Assembly: GCA_046154545.1 (NCBI GenBank)
Contig: JBJXGC010000323.1
Location: 1 to 51,241, forward strand
Source of the DNA: JBJXGC01 sp046154545
GTDB lineage: Bacteria > Chloroflexota > Dehalococcoidia > Tepidiformales > Tepidiformaceae
Direction: 5' to 3'
DNA: 51,241 nt
Shown: one piece after another, positions 1 through 8,128 of the stretch
Layout of the letters: every line of letters begins with the position of its first letter
How positions within the stretch are numbered: the stretch's first letter is position 1
Notes under the pieces: generated by a model
Database searches by the model: none
Told to the model about the DNA's origin: nothing
What the model saw: the letters and a program-made list of their open reading frames with translations, nothing else
Made by a program: the position numbers and the translations under genes

Positions 1-726
1 ATTGCCGCCGACGCGATCGGTGCGGAGAACGTCATTGGTGTCTCCATGCCAAGCCGCTACTCCAGCGAGCACAGCAAGGATGACGCCCATGAACTCGCCC
101 GGCGCCTGGGCATGCCGTATCTCACTATCCCGATCGAACCGGCGCACGACGCGATGCTCGGGATGCTCGCCGACGCCTTCGAAGGGACGGAAGCGGGGAC
201 GGCTGAGGAGAACCTCCAGGCCCGCCAGCGCGGGAACGTCCTGATGACCCTTTCGAACAAGGCCGGGTCCATCGTCCTGACGACCGGCAACAAGAGTGAG
301 ATGGCCACTGGCTACGCGACGTTGTACGGCGACATGGCGGGCGGCTACGCGCCGCTTAAGGATGTGCCGAAGACGGTGCTGTACGAGATCGCCCGCTGGC
401 GGAACGCCCAGCCCGGCGGCCCCGTCATCCCCGAACAGGTCCTCACCAAGCCGCCCAGCGCCGAACTCCGCCCGGGCCAGCTCGACCAGGATTCGCTCCC
501 TCCCTACGACATCCTTGACCAGATCCTCGAGGCCTACGTCGAAGATGACGAGACCGTTGAGGAGATCGTGGCCCGGGGCTTCGACGCCGCCACCGTCACG
601 CGCGTCGCCGGGCTCGTCGATCGGAGTGAGTACAAGCGGCGCCAGGCCGCGCCAGGCGCCAAGATCACGCCCCGTGCCTTCGGCCGCGACAGGCGCTATC
701 CACTCGCCAGCCGCTGGTTCGGGTAG
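1..726 (+). CDS. nadE: NAD+ synthetase, C-terminal part (5' end outside window)
   Basis: The frame is open from base 1 to a TAG at 724-726, giving 241 residues of the synthetase domain, which makes NAD+ from deamido-NAD+, ATP and an amide donor. The stretch MPSRYSSEHSKDDA and, further on, GNVLMTLSNKAGSIVLTTGNK followed by SEMATGYATLYGDMAGG are hallmark NadE blocks (adenylate and NaAD binding). The P-loop SGGxDS that would precede them lies upstream of the window. The RYSSEHS form and the long C-terminus fit the glutamine-dependent type with an N-terminal glutaminase, but that domain is not visible. The gene converges on ricT, leaving about 40 bases between the stops. Confidence 0.93.
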   Translation: MAADAIGAENVIGVSMPSRYSSEHSKDDAHELARRLGMPYLTIPIEPAHDAMLGMLADAFEGTEAGTAEENLQARQRGNVLMTLSNKAGSIVLTTGNKSEMATGYATLYGDMAGGYAPLKDVPKTVLYEIARWRNAQPGGPVIPEQVLTKPPSAELRPGQLDQDSLPPYDILDQILEAYVEDDETVEEIVARGFDAATVTRVAGLVDRSEYKRRQAAPGAKITPRAFGRDRRYPLASRWFG

Positions 727-768
727 CCGTGCCAGTTCCCCGGGCCGTTCAGCCCGCGCCGGTGCTCT

Positions 769-2103
769 TCACTCCGTGGCCGGAGCGTCGTTCCCGGGAT
801 TCTGGCCGCGTCCCCCGCGGCCGCGTCGCCGGCGGCGGCGCGCACCTTCTTCGCCGGGCGGCGTGGCGGGCGTCTCTGCCCCACCCGCCGCTCGCGGCGG
901 AGGTGGTGCGCCATCAGAACGCTGAAAGGGTCGCGATGGCGACCCGGGCCCTGTCGCGGTAGGCCCCGCGGGGCGCCCCGGCGGCCTACGGTCGGTACGG
1001 CCACGGTCGGACGGAGGGGGACCGCCGCGCTGCGGCGGAGGCTGGCCCGGCCCCGCTTCCGGTGGCGGACGGCGCGGAGGCATGGTGCGCCGCGGGCCTC
1101 CCCCCGGCAGGCGTCCGCGGCCGGCGCCGGGCGTGGCCGTTGGCCGAAGCTCCCCCGTGATCCAGTCGACTTCGGCGGCTGCTGGCTCGAACTCCTCTTC
1201 CTCGCCGGTATCTTCGATCAGCCCCTGGGCGATCGCTTCGGCCCGCGTCAGGCTTGGCGGCGGCGTCCCGATCTTGCTGGCGGTGTCCCAGCGAACGACC
1301 GTCCCGAGGTCGCGGTCGCGGACCTCGAGCCGCTGTCCATCGACAACGAGGGTCACCTGGCGGCGGAGGATGTTGAGGCCGATGACCTTGCCTTCGCCGG
1401 TCGGCGTGCTACAGCGCTGGCCGAGCTTCGGGAGCGACCGGCGCATCTCCCGGTAGCCATCGTCTTCATAGGAGAGGCAGCAGAGCAGGCGGCCGCAAAG
1501 GCCGCTGATCTTCTGCGGGTTGAGCGGCAGGTCCTGTTCCTTCGCCATCCGGATCGAGATCGCGGGGAAGCTGGTGAGCCAGTTCGAACAGCAGAGTTCG
1601 CGGCCGCAAATGCCATAGCCGCCGGCGCTCTTCGCCCGGTCCCGCGGGCCAAGCTGGCGCATATCGACCTTCGCGCCAAAGCGGTCGCCGACGCGCCGCA
1701 GGAACTCCCGGTAATCGAGCCGGTCTTCGCTGGTGAATGAGAACGTCAGCCGGCGTCCGTCGAGGGTGAAGTCGGCGCGGTCGATACGGGCGGGAAATCG
1801 GGCATCCGCGGCCAGCCGCCTCGCTTCCTCGACGAGTTCGTTCGCCCTCGTCCGGAGCGAATCCGCCCGGCGGATGTCCGAATCGGTCGCCAGCCGGAGG
1901 ATCGGTTTGAGGTCGTCGCGGCCGAGTTCGTTCACGACCACCTGCCCGGGGGCGATGATCACTTTCGCGATCTCGGGGCCTCGGACGGTTTCAACGATCA
2001 CATATTCGCCCGGCTCGAGACGCATGCCGGCCGTGTGGAAGTAGAAGATCTTGCCGGCGTTGTTAAAGCGCACGCCAGCGATCGGGGGGGTGTCGTCAGG
2101 CAT
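769..2103 (-). CDS. ricT: PSP1-domain protein RicT/YaaT with long Pro/Arg-rich tail
   Basis: 444 residues. The first ~285 are a PSP1 domain protein of the RicT (YaaT) type, which in Bacillus acts with RicA/RicF as an Fe-S complex affecting RNase Y and phosphorelay. The diagnostic cysteine blocks are present: GYGICGRELCCSNWL and ISGLCGRLLCCLSYE. The remaining ~150 residues are low-complexity Pro/Gly/Arg sequence ending in a run of arginines (RRRRRRGRGGRG), much longer than usual for the family and perhaps RNA-binding or just drifted. The ATG overlaps the holB end by 8 bases, so the two are co-transcribed. The holB-ricT order is also the one seen in Firmicutes, which supports both calls. Confidence 0.9.
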   Translation of the reverse strand: MPDDTPPIAGVRFNNAGKIFYFHTAGMRLEPGEYVIVETVRGPEIAKVIIAPGQVVVNELGRDDLKPILRLATDSDIRRADSLRTRANELVEEARRLAADARFPARIDRADFTLDGRRLTFSFTSEDRLDYREFLRRVGDRFGAKVDMRQLGPRDRAKSAGGYGICGRELCCSNWLTSFPAISIRMAKEQDLPLNPQKISGLCGRLLCCLSYEDDGYREMRRSLPKLGQRCSTPTGEGKVIGLNILRRQVTLVVDGQRLEVRDRDLGTVVRWDTASKIGTPPPSLTRAEAIAQGLIEDTGEEEEFEPAAAEVDWITGELRPTATPGAGRGRLPGGGPRRTMPPRRPPPEAGPGQPPPQRGGPPPSDRGRTDRRPPGRPAGPTATGPGSPSRPFQRSDGAPPPPRAAGGAETPATPPGEEGARRRRRRGRGGRGQNPGNDAPATE

Positions 2104-3181
2104 TGAGCGCCGGTTCTTCTTCAGGTTCTGCCGACAGTGTAGTCCGGGGGAAGCTCAGGAGCATGAGGTCGAAGACGAGGTGGGGCAGGACCTGGGCGAG
2201 GAGCTGTTCCCGCGCCGCCGCGATCGCCTGGAGCGCGCCGAGGGGCGCGAGGGCAGCGCTCTGCTCACCGCCGGCCGCGGCCTCCTTCAGCTGCGCCTCC
2301 CAGAAGTCCTCCCAGAGGGCCAGCTCCGAGTGGATTTGGGCGCGATCGCGCCGCCAACGCTCGGTCAGGTCCTGGCTGTAGCGGAAGCGCTCGCCCGTCC
2401 CCGCAGCCGACAGCCGCCCACACCGTTGAAGGACGCGTTCGCGCGAGGCGATCAGGTCGGGCTCCGCCGCGTAGCCGACCGCCAGGCCGGGCTTGCCGCG
2501 GGCGGCCGCGGCGCTGGCGGCGGCAAGCGTGGCGCTGGCGCCTCGTGCCAGCAGACCCGCTTCGATGACCGGCCGGGGCACCGTCCGCAGATCAACCCTG
2601 CGGCAGCGGCTGAGGACCGTCTCGATGATCGATTCGGGTGCCGAGGTGATGAGGACGAAGGCGGTGTGGCCCGGCGGCTCCTCCAGGGTCTTGAGCAACG
2701 TGTTGGCGGCATCCTCGGTCATCCGCTCCGCCGGGTCGATGATGACCACGCGGTACTGCGCTTCGAACGGAAAGCGGGCGACGGCGTCGATGATTCCGCG
2801 CACCTGGCAGATCCGGATGTCGCGCGACTCAGCGTGTGATGGGTGGGACGAATCACCCCCCCGCGGCCGGCACAGCGTATCCCCCGGCGACACAACGACG
2901 ACATCCGGGTGGGTGCCTTCGGCGATGTGCCGGCAGGCCCGGCAGGCGCCGCAGGGCAGGTCGGCCGGGTCCTCACCGGGCACTTCGCCGAACCCGAATC
3001 CACCCCGGTTCTCGTTGCCGGGCCGCCGCTCGCAGTTGAGGAGACGGGCGTATTCGCGTGCGAGGACGTGCCGGCCCGTGTGTTGAGGCCCGGCGAAGAG
3101 CAACGCATGGGGCGGTTCCGGGGACGAAGCGAGCGCGCGTAACTCCCGGAGGACCGCCTCGTGCCCAATGATGCTGCTCAC
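2096..3181 (-). CDS. holB: DNA polymerase III subunit delta'
   Basis: 361 residues, GTG start. This is the clamp-loader delta' subunit. The N-terminal AAA+ fold shows IIGHEAVLRELRAL and a degenerate P-loop (AGPQHTGRHVLA), as expected for the non-hydrolysing delta' subunit. Next comes a zinc-binding module with CGACRACRHIAEGTHPD, and then the sensor region with NTLLKTLEEPPGHTAFVLIT and an SRC motif (LSRCRRVDL). Length is typical. No Shine-Dalgarno sequence precedes the GTG; instead a TAAGCT hexamer sits exactly 6 bases upstream, suggesting a leaderless mRNA. It overlaps ricT downstream. Confidence 0.93.
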   Translation of the reverse strand: MSSIIGHEAVLRELRALASSPEPPHALLFAGPQHTGRHVLAREYARLLNCERRPGNENRGGFGFGEVPGEDPADLPCGACRACRHIAEGTHPDVVVVSPGDTLCRPRGGDSSHPSHAESRDIRICQVRGIIDAVARFPFEAQYRVVIIDPAERMTEDAANTLLKTLEEPPGHTAFVLITSAPESIIETVLSRCRRVDLRTVPRPVIEAGLLARGASATLAAASAAAARGKPGLAVGYAAEPDLIASRERVLQRCGRLSAAGTGERFRYSQDLTERWRRDRAQIHSELALWEDFWEAQLKEAAAGGEQSAALAPLGALQAIAAAREQLLAQVLPHLVFDLMLLSFPRTTLSAEPEEEPALNA

Positions 3182-3187
3182 CGGACT

Positions 3188-3193
3188 AGCTTA
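3188..3193 (-). promoter_or_regulatory. -10 element of holB, leaderless type
   Basis: On the minus strand TAAGCT is followed by AGTCCG and then the GTG start codon of holB, matching the TANNNT-N6-start pattern that recurs in this window. Transcription would begin at or next to the start codon. No clear -35 hexamer is visible. Confidence 0.5.
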
Positions 3194-3198
3194 GACCT

Positions 3199-3246
3199 CA
3201 GCATATGCACGCGCCCGGGCGCGGAACGCCGCCCGGGCAGATGCTG
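3199..3246 (-). terminator. Long GC hairpin after the cupredoxin gene
   Basis: A perfect 9-bp stem GCCCGGGCG / CGCCCGGGC (3213-3221 with 3230-3238) with an 8-base loop lies inside outer arms CAGCAT / ATGCTG (3199-3204 with 3241-3246). There is no U-tract. It follows the cupredoxin stop and precedes the holB -10 element, where a transcription terminator is expected. Confidence 0.5.
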
Positions 3247-3267
3247 GGCATCGAGCGAGGTCCTGGC

Positions 3268-3753
3268 TTACTTCCGCAGCCGGACGGCTGTCCCGCCCGC
3301 AGCGACAGCGACCGCCATCGCTCCGAGCCCCAGGGCGAGAAGCGTGCCGTCTATTCCGCCGCCTCCGGTGGCGAGGCCGGTGCCCGTGCCGGGCGCTGCA
3401 GGCGCCGCGCCGACGATGAGCTGTCCCGCCATCGCCGGGTGCAGCGTGCAGATGATGTCGTATACGCCGTCGGTCGATGGGGCAGTGAGCGACGCCGTCC
3501 CGCCATTCGCGGCGATCGGCACATCGAACAGACCCGGCGTCTTCGAGGTGATGGTGTGGGGCTGAGTGTCTTTGTTGGTGTAGTTGACTTTGTCGCCCTT
3601 CTGGACGCGGAGTGGGCTCGGCGAGTACCGGAAGCCCTCGATCGTCGAGGGCACGTCGGCCGCCTGGGCGACCCCCATCATGCTGAAGGCGCCGAGAGCG
3701 GTCGCAGTCAGGGTGAGCGTCCAGAGCAGCTTTCGAATGCGCGTACGGTTCAT
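3268..3753 (-). CDS. Secreted, membrane-anchored cupredoxin (plastocyanin/azurin-like)
   Basis: 161 residues. The start at 3753 is chosen because GGAGGAAA precedes it and a signal peptide follows at once (MNRTRIRKLLWTLTLTATAL, then an AQA cleavage site). The mature domain is a small type-1 copper fold: PSTIEGFRYSPSPLRVQKGD, a His ligand in QPHTIT and the Cys-His-Met set in ICTLHPAMAG. A Gly/Thr-rich linker leads to a C-terminal hydrophobic helix ending in RLRK, so the protein is probably tethered outside the membrane. A likely role is extracytoplasmic electron transfer or copper binding; the partner cannot be told. An upstream in-frame extension to 3843 lacks a ribosome site and is rejected. 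Confidence 0.85.
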   Translation of the reverse strand: MNRTRIRKLLWTLTLTATALGAFSMMGVAQAADVPSTIEGFRYSPSPLRVQKGDKVNYTNKDTQPHTITSKTPGLFDVPIAANGGTASLTAPSTDGVYDIICTLHPAMAGQLIVGAAPAAPGTGTGLATGGGGIDGTLLALGLGAMAVAVAAGGTAVRLRK

Positions 3754-3876
3754 GTGGTCAGATTTCCTCCCTTTGTTGGACCGTTGCCGGGCGAACGACC
3801 CCGGTGACCATACGCCGCCCTGGACCGGGGAGATGCTTCCCAATTGTGAACCCCCGGCCTCAGCGGAAACCCTGCT

Positions 3877-4350
3877 TTACCGCGGAAGCTCCTCGGCATG
3901 GAGGCCGTAGAGCGCCGGCGCCGGCAGTCCGAGGGCCGAGAGATATCCGCAGAGCTGGCTGCGATGGTGGACTTCGTGCTCGATGAAGCCGCTGAGCACC
4001 AGCCGCCAGGCCGGGATTTCGTCTCCTCGCGTGTTCCGGACGAACGCCGCCGGGTCGGCGTCGTGCAGCCTCGCGATCGTCTTCTTCGAGGAGCGGAGCA
4101 GCGCCTGCCTCAGCAGCGCGGCATCCGCGGCTGGCCCCAGCGTGTGGCCTCGGTAGCGCATCGGCTTGCCCTCGATCGCAAGGACGCTCATCAGGCGCGT
4201 ATTGGCGATGTGGAGCGCCACCTCGCCCGCGGTGAACTCCCCGGGCCGCGGCGCCCAACCGAGGTGGCCGTCCTCCAGGAGGGCGGCTGCCTCATACGTG
4301 CGGGCGTGGACGTTCCCGACATAGGCGACGAGGTCGGGCCAGGTGAGCAT
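3877..4350 (-). CDS. DinB-family metalloenzyme-like protein
   Basis: 157 residues, starting MLTWPDLVAYVGNVHARTYE. It is a four-helix DinB/YfiT-like protein. The metal-binding histidines are recognisable in VALHIANTR and in FIEHEVHHRSQLCGYL. Members include thiol-dependent transferases using bacillithiol or mycothiol, but the substrate here is unknown. The ATG at 4350 is chosen because a TATCAT hexamer lies exactly 6 bases upstream and no ribosome-binding site is present, as expected for a leaderless message. A 34-residue upstream extension reads as low-quality sequence and is rejected. Confidence 0.8.
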   Translation of the reverse strand: MLTWPDLVAYVGNVHARTYEAAALLEDGHLGWAPRPGEFTAGEVALHIANTRLMSVLAIEGKPMRYRGHTLGPAADAALLRQALLRSSKKTIARLHDADPAAFVRNTRGDEIPAWRLVLSGFIEHEVHHRSQLCGYLSALGLPAPALYGLHAEELPR

Positions 4351-4356
4351 CGGGCT

Positions 4357-4362
4357 ATGATA
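4357..4362 (-). promoter_or_regulatory. -10 element of the DinB gene, leaderless type
   Basis: Minus strand TATCAT, then AGCCCG, then ATG. It matches the TANNNT-N6-start pattern. Confidence 0.5.
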
Positions 4363-4452
4363 GCCGCCGCGCCCACCCGGTGAGCAGGCGAGCGTGGCGA
4401 CGCCTCGATGACGGCTGCTACCGCCACGGGACATATCGTTGGAGCAGGGCAC

Positions 4453-5658
4453 ATGAACCGCTGGCTGCAGGTCGCCCTCGCCTCCCTCTTCATCAACATC
4501 AGCTACGGCACGCTTTCCTACTCGTTTAGCGTCTTCGTGACCGATGGCGCGGCCGGGGGCGCCTTCGGGAAGGGCACCCTTTCGCTCGCCTTCGCGGTAG
4601 CGCTCCTGGTTTCGGGCGTCGCGGCGATCACCACGGGTGCCGTGGCCGATCGGCTCGGTTCGCGGCGCCTGATGGCCGGCGGCTCGATCCTGGGCGCCGC
4701 CGCCCTCTGCCTCTTTGCCGCAGTCCAGCAGAGCTGGCAGCTCTTCCTTGTCCTTCCCCTGGCCATGGGCCCTGCCATGGCCGCGACCTTCTACGAACCG
4801 GTCTACGTCTTGATGAACCGCTGGTTCACCGCCGCTGAACGTCCCCGCGCCTACGGCCTGCTGACCATGATGAGCGGCGTCTCGATCACGATCTTCACGC
4901 CCCTCACCCAGGCCCTGGTCGACGCGGCTGGCTGGCGAGTGGCCGCCCTATGCCTCGCCGCCATCCTCCTCGTGGTTGGGACGGCCGTCCCCCTCCTCTT
5001 GAACGACGCGCCCCGCGCCAGCGAAGCGCGTATGCGGCCCGGGGACGTGTTCCACGACATCGTCGCCGGGGTCAGGTTCACGACGGCGCCCTTCTGGGTG
5101 TTCACCATCGCCTTCTTCTTCGCCACCGCGGCCTTCAGCGGCTTTGGCTTCCACATGGTCGCCCAGCTCGAGTCGCGCGGTTTCGAGGCGGGCGGCGTGG
5201 CGGCCGCGGTCGCCATCACCGGGCTCGTGAGCCTCCCCGGCCGGTTCCTCCTCCCAAGCATCTCGGCGCGGGCGGGCGGCAACGCCCTCCTGGCGGTCTG
5301 CCTCGTGCTCCTTGCCGCCTCGGCGATCATCGCCAGCAGCGCCCAGGCCTGGTGGCAGGTCTGGGTCTATGTCGGCCTCAACGGCCTCGTCTTCGGGGCC
5401 GTTTACCCGCTCCGGGCGCTGGCCACCTCTGAGGGGTTCGCGGGCCCCTTCTTCGGCCGGATCATCGGCATCCAGGCGCTGTTTGTGGCCGTCGGGCGGG
5501 CACTGGGGCCAGCCGCCATCGCGCTCATTGGGACGGACCGGGCTGGGTACGAGACCGGCTTCCGGATGGCCGCCCTCGTGCTCCTGGTGGCTGCGCTCGC
5601 GGGCTGGTGGGCGATGCGCCACCCCGCCCGGCCCGCGCCGGGTCGCGACCCGGTGTAG
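4453..5658 (+). CDS. MFS transporter
   Basis: 401 residues with about twelve hydrophobic segments. The start MNRWLQVALASLFINISYGT is preceded by GGAGCAGGGC, a suitable ribosome site, and is preferred over an upstream ATG at 4408. The loop between helices 2 and 3 carries the MFS signature GAVADRLGSRRLM. Its N-terminal half (SYGTLSYSFSVFVTDGA) resembles monocarboxylate / oxalate-formate-type MFS members. Substrate unknown. It is divergent from the DinB gene and convergent with an enoyl-CoA hydratase. Confidence 0.85.
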   Translation: MNRWLQVALASLFINISYGTLSYSFSVFVTDGAAGGAFGKGTLSLAFAVALLVSGVAAITTGAVADRLGSRRLMAGGSILGAAALCLFAAVQQSWQLFLVLPLAMGPAMAATFYEPVYVLMNRWFTAAERPRAYGLLTMMSGVSITIFTPLTQALVDAAGWRVAALCLAAILLVVGTAVPLLLNDAPRASEARMRPGDVFHDIVAGVRFTTAPFWVFTIAFFFATAAFSGFGFHMVAQLESRGFEAGGVAAAVAITGLVSLPGRFLLPSISARAGGNALLAVCLVLLAASAIIASSAQAWWQVWVYVGLNGLVFGAVYPLRALATSEGFAGPFFGRIIGIQALFVAVGRALGPAAIALIGTDRAGYETGFRMAALVLLVAALAGWWAMRHPARPAPGRDPV

Positions 5659-5735
5659 GCCCGGTCACGGGTCGCAGACGGTGCGGCCCGGGCCGGCCCC
5701 GTCTTCATCGGTCCCCCGGAGGGACGTCCGCGCTC

Positions 5736-6527
5736 CTAACGGCCCTTGAACACTGGCTCGCGCCGCTCCACGAAGCTCAGCGCCCCTTCGCGATGGTCCT
5801 CCGTCGTGAACAGGTAGCCCAGGCTGCTGCCCACGTAGGCGCCCTGGTCCTCCATGCTCGCGTGGCGCGAGCGGCGGAGGCCTTCCTTCATGTAGCGCAT
5901 CGCGATCGGCGGGTTGTTTGCAATCTTCGCCGCGATCTCCCGCGCCTTCGGGAGCAGCTCTTCGGGCGGCACCACGTAGCTCACCAGGCCGATGCGGAGG
6001 GCTTCTTCGGCCGAGATGACGTCGCCGGTGAAGCAGAGCTCGGCCGCCTTCGATGGCCCGACGACCGTTGGCAGGCGCCAGAGGCCACCGAGGTCACAGA
6101 CGAGGCCGCGCTTGATGAAAAGCTCGCCGAACTTCGCCAGCGTCGAAGCAACGCGGATATCGGCGAAGAGCGAGAGGTCCATCCCCCAGCCGACAGCCGG
6201 GCCGTTGACGGCGGCGATGACCGGCTTGTCACATTCGAGGATTGCCGCAGCCGCCGGCGTCGGGCGAGGTTTCACGTCGCGCAACCGGGCCGTCGAGGCG
6301 TCGCGCTGTTCACCCAGCATGATCTGCTTCACGTCGTCTCCCGAGCAGAAGGCCCGGCCGTTGCCGGTGATGATCACGCAGCGCACCTCAGGGTCAGCGT
6401 GCGAACGCCGCACCGCCGCTTCGAGGTCGGCGTAGAGCTCGCGCGTCAGCGCGTTCATCGCCTCCGGCCGGTTCAGGGTGATCGTGGCGATGTGGTCGGT
6501 CAGGTCGAACTGTAGTTGCTCGGACAT
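5736..6527 (-). CDS. Enoyl-CoA hydratase/isomerase family protein, atypical active site
   Basis: 263 residues, crotonase fold. ITLNRPEAMNAL and GNGRAFCSGDDV form the CoA-binding first half, and AAVNGPAVGWGMDLSLFADI forms the oxyanion-hole region. Where rat crotonase has the catalytic Glu144 (FGQPE), this protein has FGELF, so the Glu is replaced by Phe. The second glutamate (Glu164 equivalent, in SKAAELCFTGD) is present, and an Asp occurs in GLVCDLGG. Ordinary hydratase activity is therefore doubtful; an isomerase, hydrolase or other crotonase reaction is possible. GGAGGG stands 7 bases before the ATG. No other beta-oxidation gene is adjacent. Confidence 0.85.
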   Translation of the reverse strand: MSEQLQFDLTDHIATITLNRPEAMNALTRELYADLEAAVRRSHADPEVRCVIITGNGRAFCSGDDVKQIMLGEQRDASTARLRDVKPRPTPAAAAILECDKPVIAAVNGPAVGWGMDLSLFADIRVASTLAKFGELFIKRGLVCDLGGLWRLPTVVGPSKAAELCFTGDVISAEEALRIGLVSYVVPPEELLPKAREIAAKIANNPPIAMRYMKEGLRRSRHASMEDQGAYVGSSLGYLFTTEDHREGALSFVERREPVFKGR

Positions 6528-6599
6528 ATCGGGGCCCTCCAGCTGGCAATGACCGGATTCTACGCGCGGGAAGGCATGGAGGGCGAAGGGTGGCCCGGT

Positions 6600-6605
6600 T
6601 ATACT
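6600..6605 (+). promoter_or_regulatory. Probable -10 element of the MazEF-like operon
   Basis: TATACT lies 24 bases before the GTG start, with AGGAAGGA between them acting as the ribosome site. No good -35 is visible. Confidence 0.4.
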
Positions 6606-6629
6606 GCTGGTAGGAAGGATGGTACTACC

Positions 6630-6914
6630 GTGGCCGTTGTCAAAAGGGCTGTTAGCTTCCCCGGCGAACTATCGATGAAGCTGGACGAACTTACGCGCGA
6701 ACGTGGATGCAGTCGAAGCGCGATCGTCTCAGAGGCCGTGCAGAGGTACCTGGAGGACATGGAGTCGGCCGAGTTCACGCGCCGGCTGGATGCGGCCCTC
6801 GCACTCCTCACGCCGGAGGACATCGAAGAGGACCTGACTTACGCGCGAGCCGCCATGCTATCCCTGTCGCGAATCCAGGATGCTGAGGGTGACACCTGGA
6901 GCACCGAAGAGTGA
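6630..6914 (+). CDS. Ribbon-helix-helix antitoxin (MazE/CopG-like)
   Basis: 94 residues from a GTG start. AGGAAGGA at 6612-6619 sits 10 bases upstream and decides the start over in-frame ATGs further up. The N-terminal ~45 residues form an RHH DNA-binding domain (VKRAVSFPGELSMKLDELTR, then SRSAIVSEAVQRYL). The acidic C-terminal half (TPEDIEEDLTYARA and following) is the expected toxin-binding tail. Its stop overlaps the start of the MazF-like toxin (TGATG), the usual translational coupling in toxin-antitoxin pairs. Such pairs normally repress their own promoter. Confidence 0.85.
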   Translation: MAVVKRAVSFPGELSMKLDELTRERGCSRSAIVSEAVQRYLEDMESAEFTRRLDAALALLTPEDIEEDLTYARAAMLSLSRIQDAEGDTWSTEE

Positions 6915-7258
6915 TGGAACAGGGGGATATCTACTGGCTGGACCGCGGACCAGCAACAGGTGCCGTAGCTGCGGGCCGGCGGCCACACGTCGTCGTGCAA
7001 AACGACCTCTTGAATCGATCGGCCATTGCCACCGTCCTTGTTTGCCCGATTACCACGACCATGAAACGCGCCGTGTTCCCGGGGAACGTCGTCGTCGAAG
7101 CCGGCGAGGGAGGGCTTCCGCAACGTTCCGTGGTTAACGTGTCCCAGGTGTCGGTAGCAGACCGCTCAGCGCTCGGGGCGAAGATCGGGAGCCTCCGCGC
7201 GGACCGTGTGCGCGAGATCATCCGCGGCATCACCGCCATGATCGAGCCCCGCCGCTAA
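6914..7258 (+). CDS. mazF: MazF/PemK-family endoribonuclease toxin
   Basis: 114 residues, MEQGDIYWLDRGPA onward. MazF-family features are the GDIYWLD first strand, the R-P-HVVVQND motif, VLVCPITTTMKRAVFPGNVVV and the Q-SVVNVSQVSVADRSALG block with its conserved Arg and Ser/Thr. The enzyme cuts single-stranded mRNA at short sites. It is coupled to the upstream RHH antitoxin by a TGATG overlap; the GTG three bases earlier is an alternative start. Its 3' end overlaps the converging alpha/beta hydrolase gene by 4 bases. Confidence 0.88.
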   Translation: MEQGDIYWLDRGPATGAVAAGRRPHVVVQNDLLNRSAIATVLVCPITTTMKRAVFPGNVVVEAGEGGLPQRSVVNVSQVSVADRSALGAKIGSLRADRVREIIRGITAMIEPRR

Positions 7259-7965
7259 AGCCGCGCCTTCAGCCAGTCCCCCGCCGCCTGGATCACGTCC
7301 GGCCCGATTTCGAAGTGCCCGCCCGGGAGCCACACCAGGTCCTTCTCGCCCGGCAGCGCATCGAAGAGGGCCTGCGTCGCCGCCCGCGAGAAGTACTCGT
7401 CCTGGAGCTTCGCCACGACGCGCACGGCAACGCGACCGAGCTGCTTCACCGGTGAGCCGTCTGCGCTCGCGGACCCGACCAGCCCGCCCTCGCCGACCAG
7501 GCAGAAGGCGGCCGCCTTGAACCGCCCATCCGCGGCCACGGCCGGGATGCCGAGCATGCTCCCGAGCGAGTAGCCCACATACCCCAGCCGCGCGAGATCG
7601 ATTGGATAACGCGCCGCGAGAGCGTTGATCACGGCCGTCACCTCGCCCTGGAACTGAGCGGCGCCCGCCGCAAAACGCGCTGGTTCGCGGAACAGCGACA
7701 TCGGGTCGTGGATGTCCCGGTCGCCGTGCATGGGGGCGTCCAGGCCGCCGCAGATCCAGCCCAGGCTCGCCCACTGGCGGGCGATGTCGCGGACGAAGTA
7801 GTCCTCCTTCGAACCGGTGCCCGGGTGCTGGATGATCACCAGCGGGTGTGGCCCCTCGCCCGGCGGCAGGAAGAAGAGCCCGGGCACGCGCTCCTTCCCG
7901 ACCGTGAGGAGGAGGTCGAGTTTCGTGAGGTCGCCAGCGGGGTGGGTGTCGAAAACGTCTACCAT
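7255..7965 (-). CDS. Dienelactone-hydrolase-like alpha/beta hydrolase
   Basis: 236 residues from the ATG at 7965 (MVDVFDTHPAGDLTKLDLLL). The alpha/beta hydrolase fold shows the oxyanion strand PHPLVIIQHPGTGSKEDYF, the nucleophile elbow GYVGYSLGSMLG with its Ser, and the C-terminal catalytic His in LPGGHFEIGPD. An acid residue is expected in the KDLVWLPGG region but is not certain. Substrate is unknown; relatives act on carboxylic esters. The frame remains open upstream, so a start at a GTG a little further up is possible. It is divergent from the patatin gene, with 163 bases between. Confidence 0.75.
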   Translation of the reverse strand: MVDVFDTHPAGDLTKLDLLLTVGKERVPGLFFLPPGEGPHPLVIIQHPGTGSKEDYFVRDIARQWASLGWICGGLDAPMHGDRDIHDPMSLFREPARFAAGAAQFQGEVTAVINALAARYPIDLARLGYVGYSLGSMLGIPAVAADGRFKAAAFCLVGEGGLVGSASADGSPVKQLGRVAVRVVAKLQDEYFSRAATQALFDALPGEKDLVWLPGGHFEIGPDVIQAAGDWLKARL

Positions 7966-8088
7966 GGCGTCGTAGCCTACGTCCTCCAGCCCCTCTTCGC
8001 CCACAGCCGCCGGGCCAGGATCTCCGTCCCCGCACGGCGCGCGCCGTTTGCCACCGGTGATCCCGTGTCGCACCATCTCGCAAGCCCG

Positions 8089-8104
8089 CCCCGCCCGGGC
8101 GGGG
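8089..8104. repeat. Perfect 16-bp palindrome upstream of the patatin gene
   Basis: CCCCGCCC/GGGCGGGG is a perfect inverted repeat without a spacer, 24 bases before the patatin ATG and inside the divergent intergenic region. It could be an operator or part of the patatin mRNA leader; nothing else identifies it. Confidence 0.4.
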
Positions 8105-8128
8105 CCCGAAAGAGAAGAGGCACGGCGG

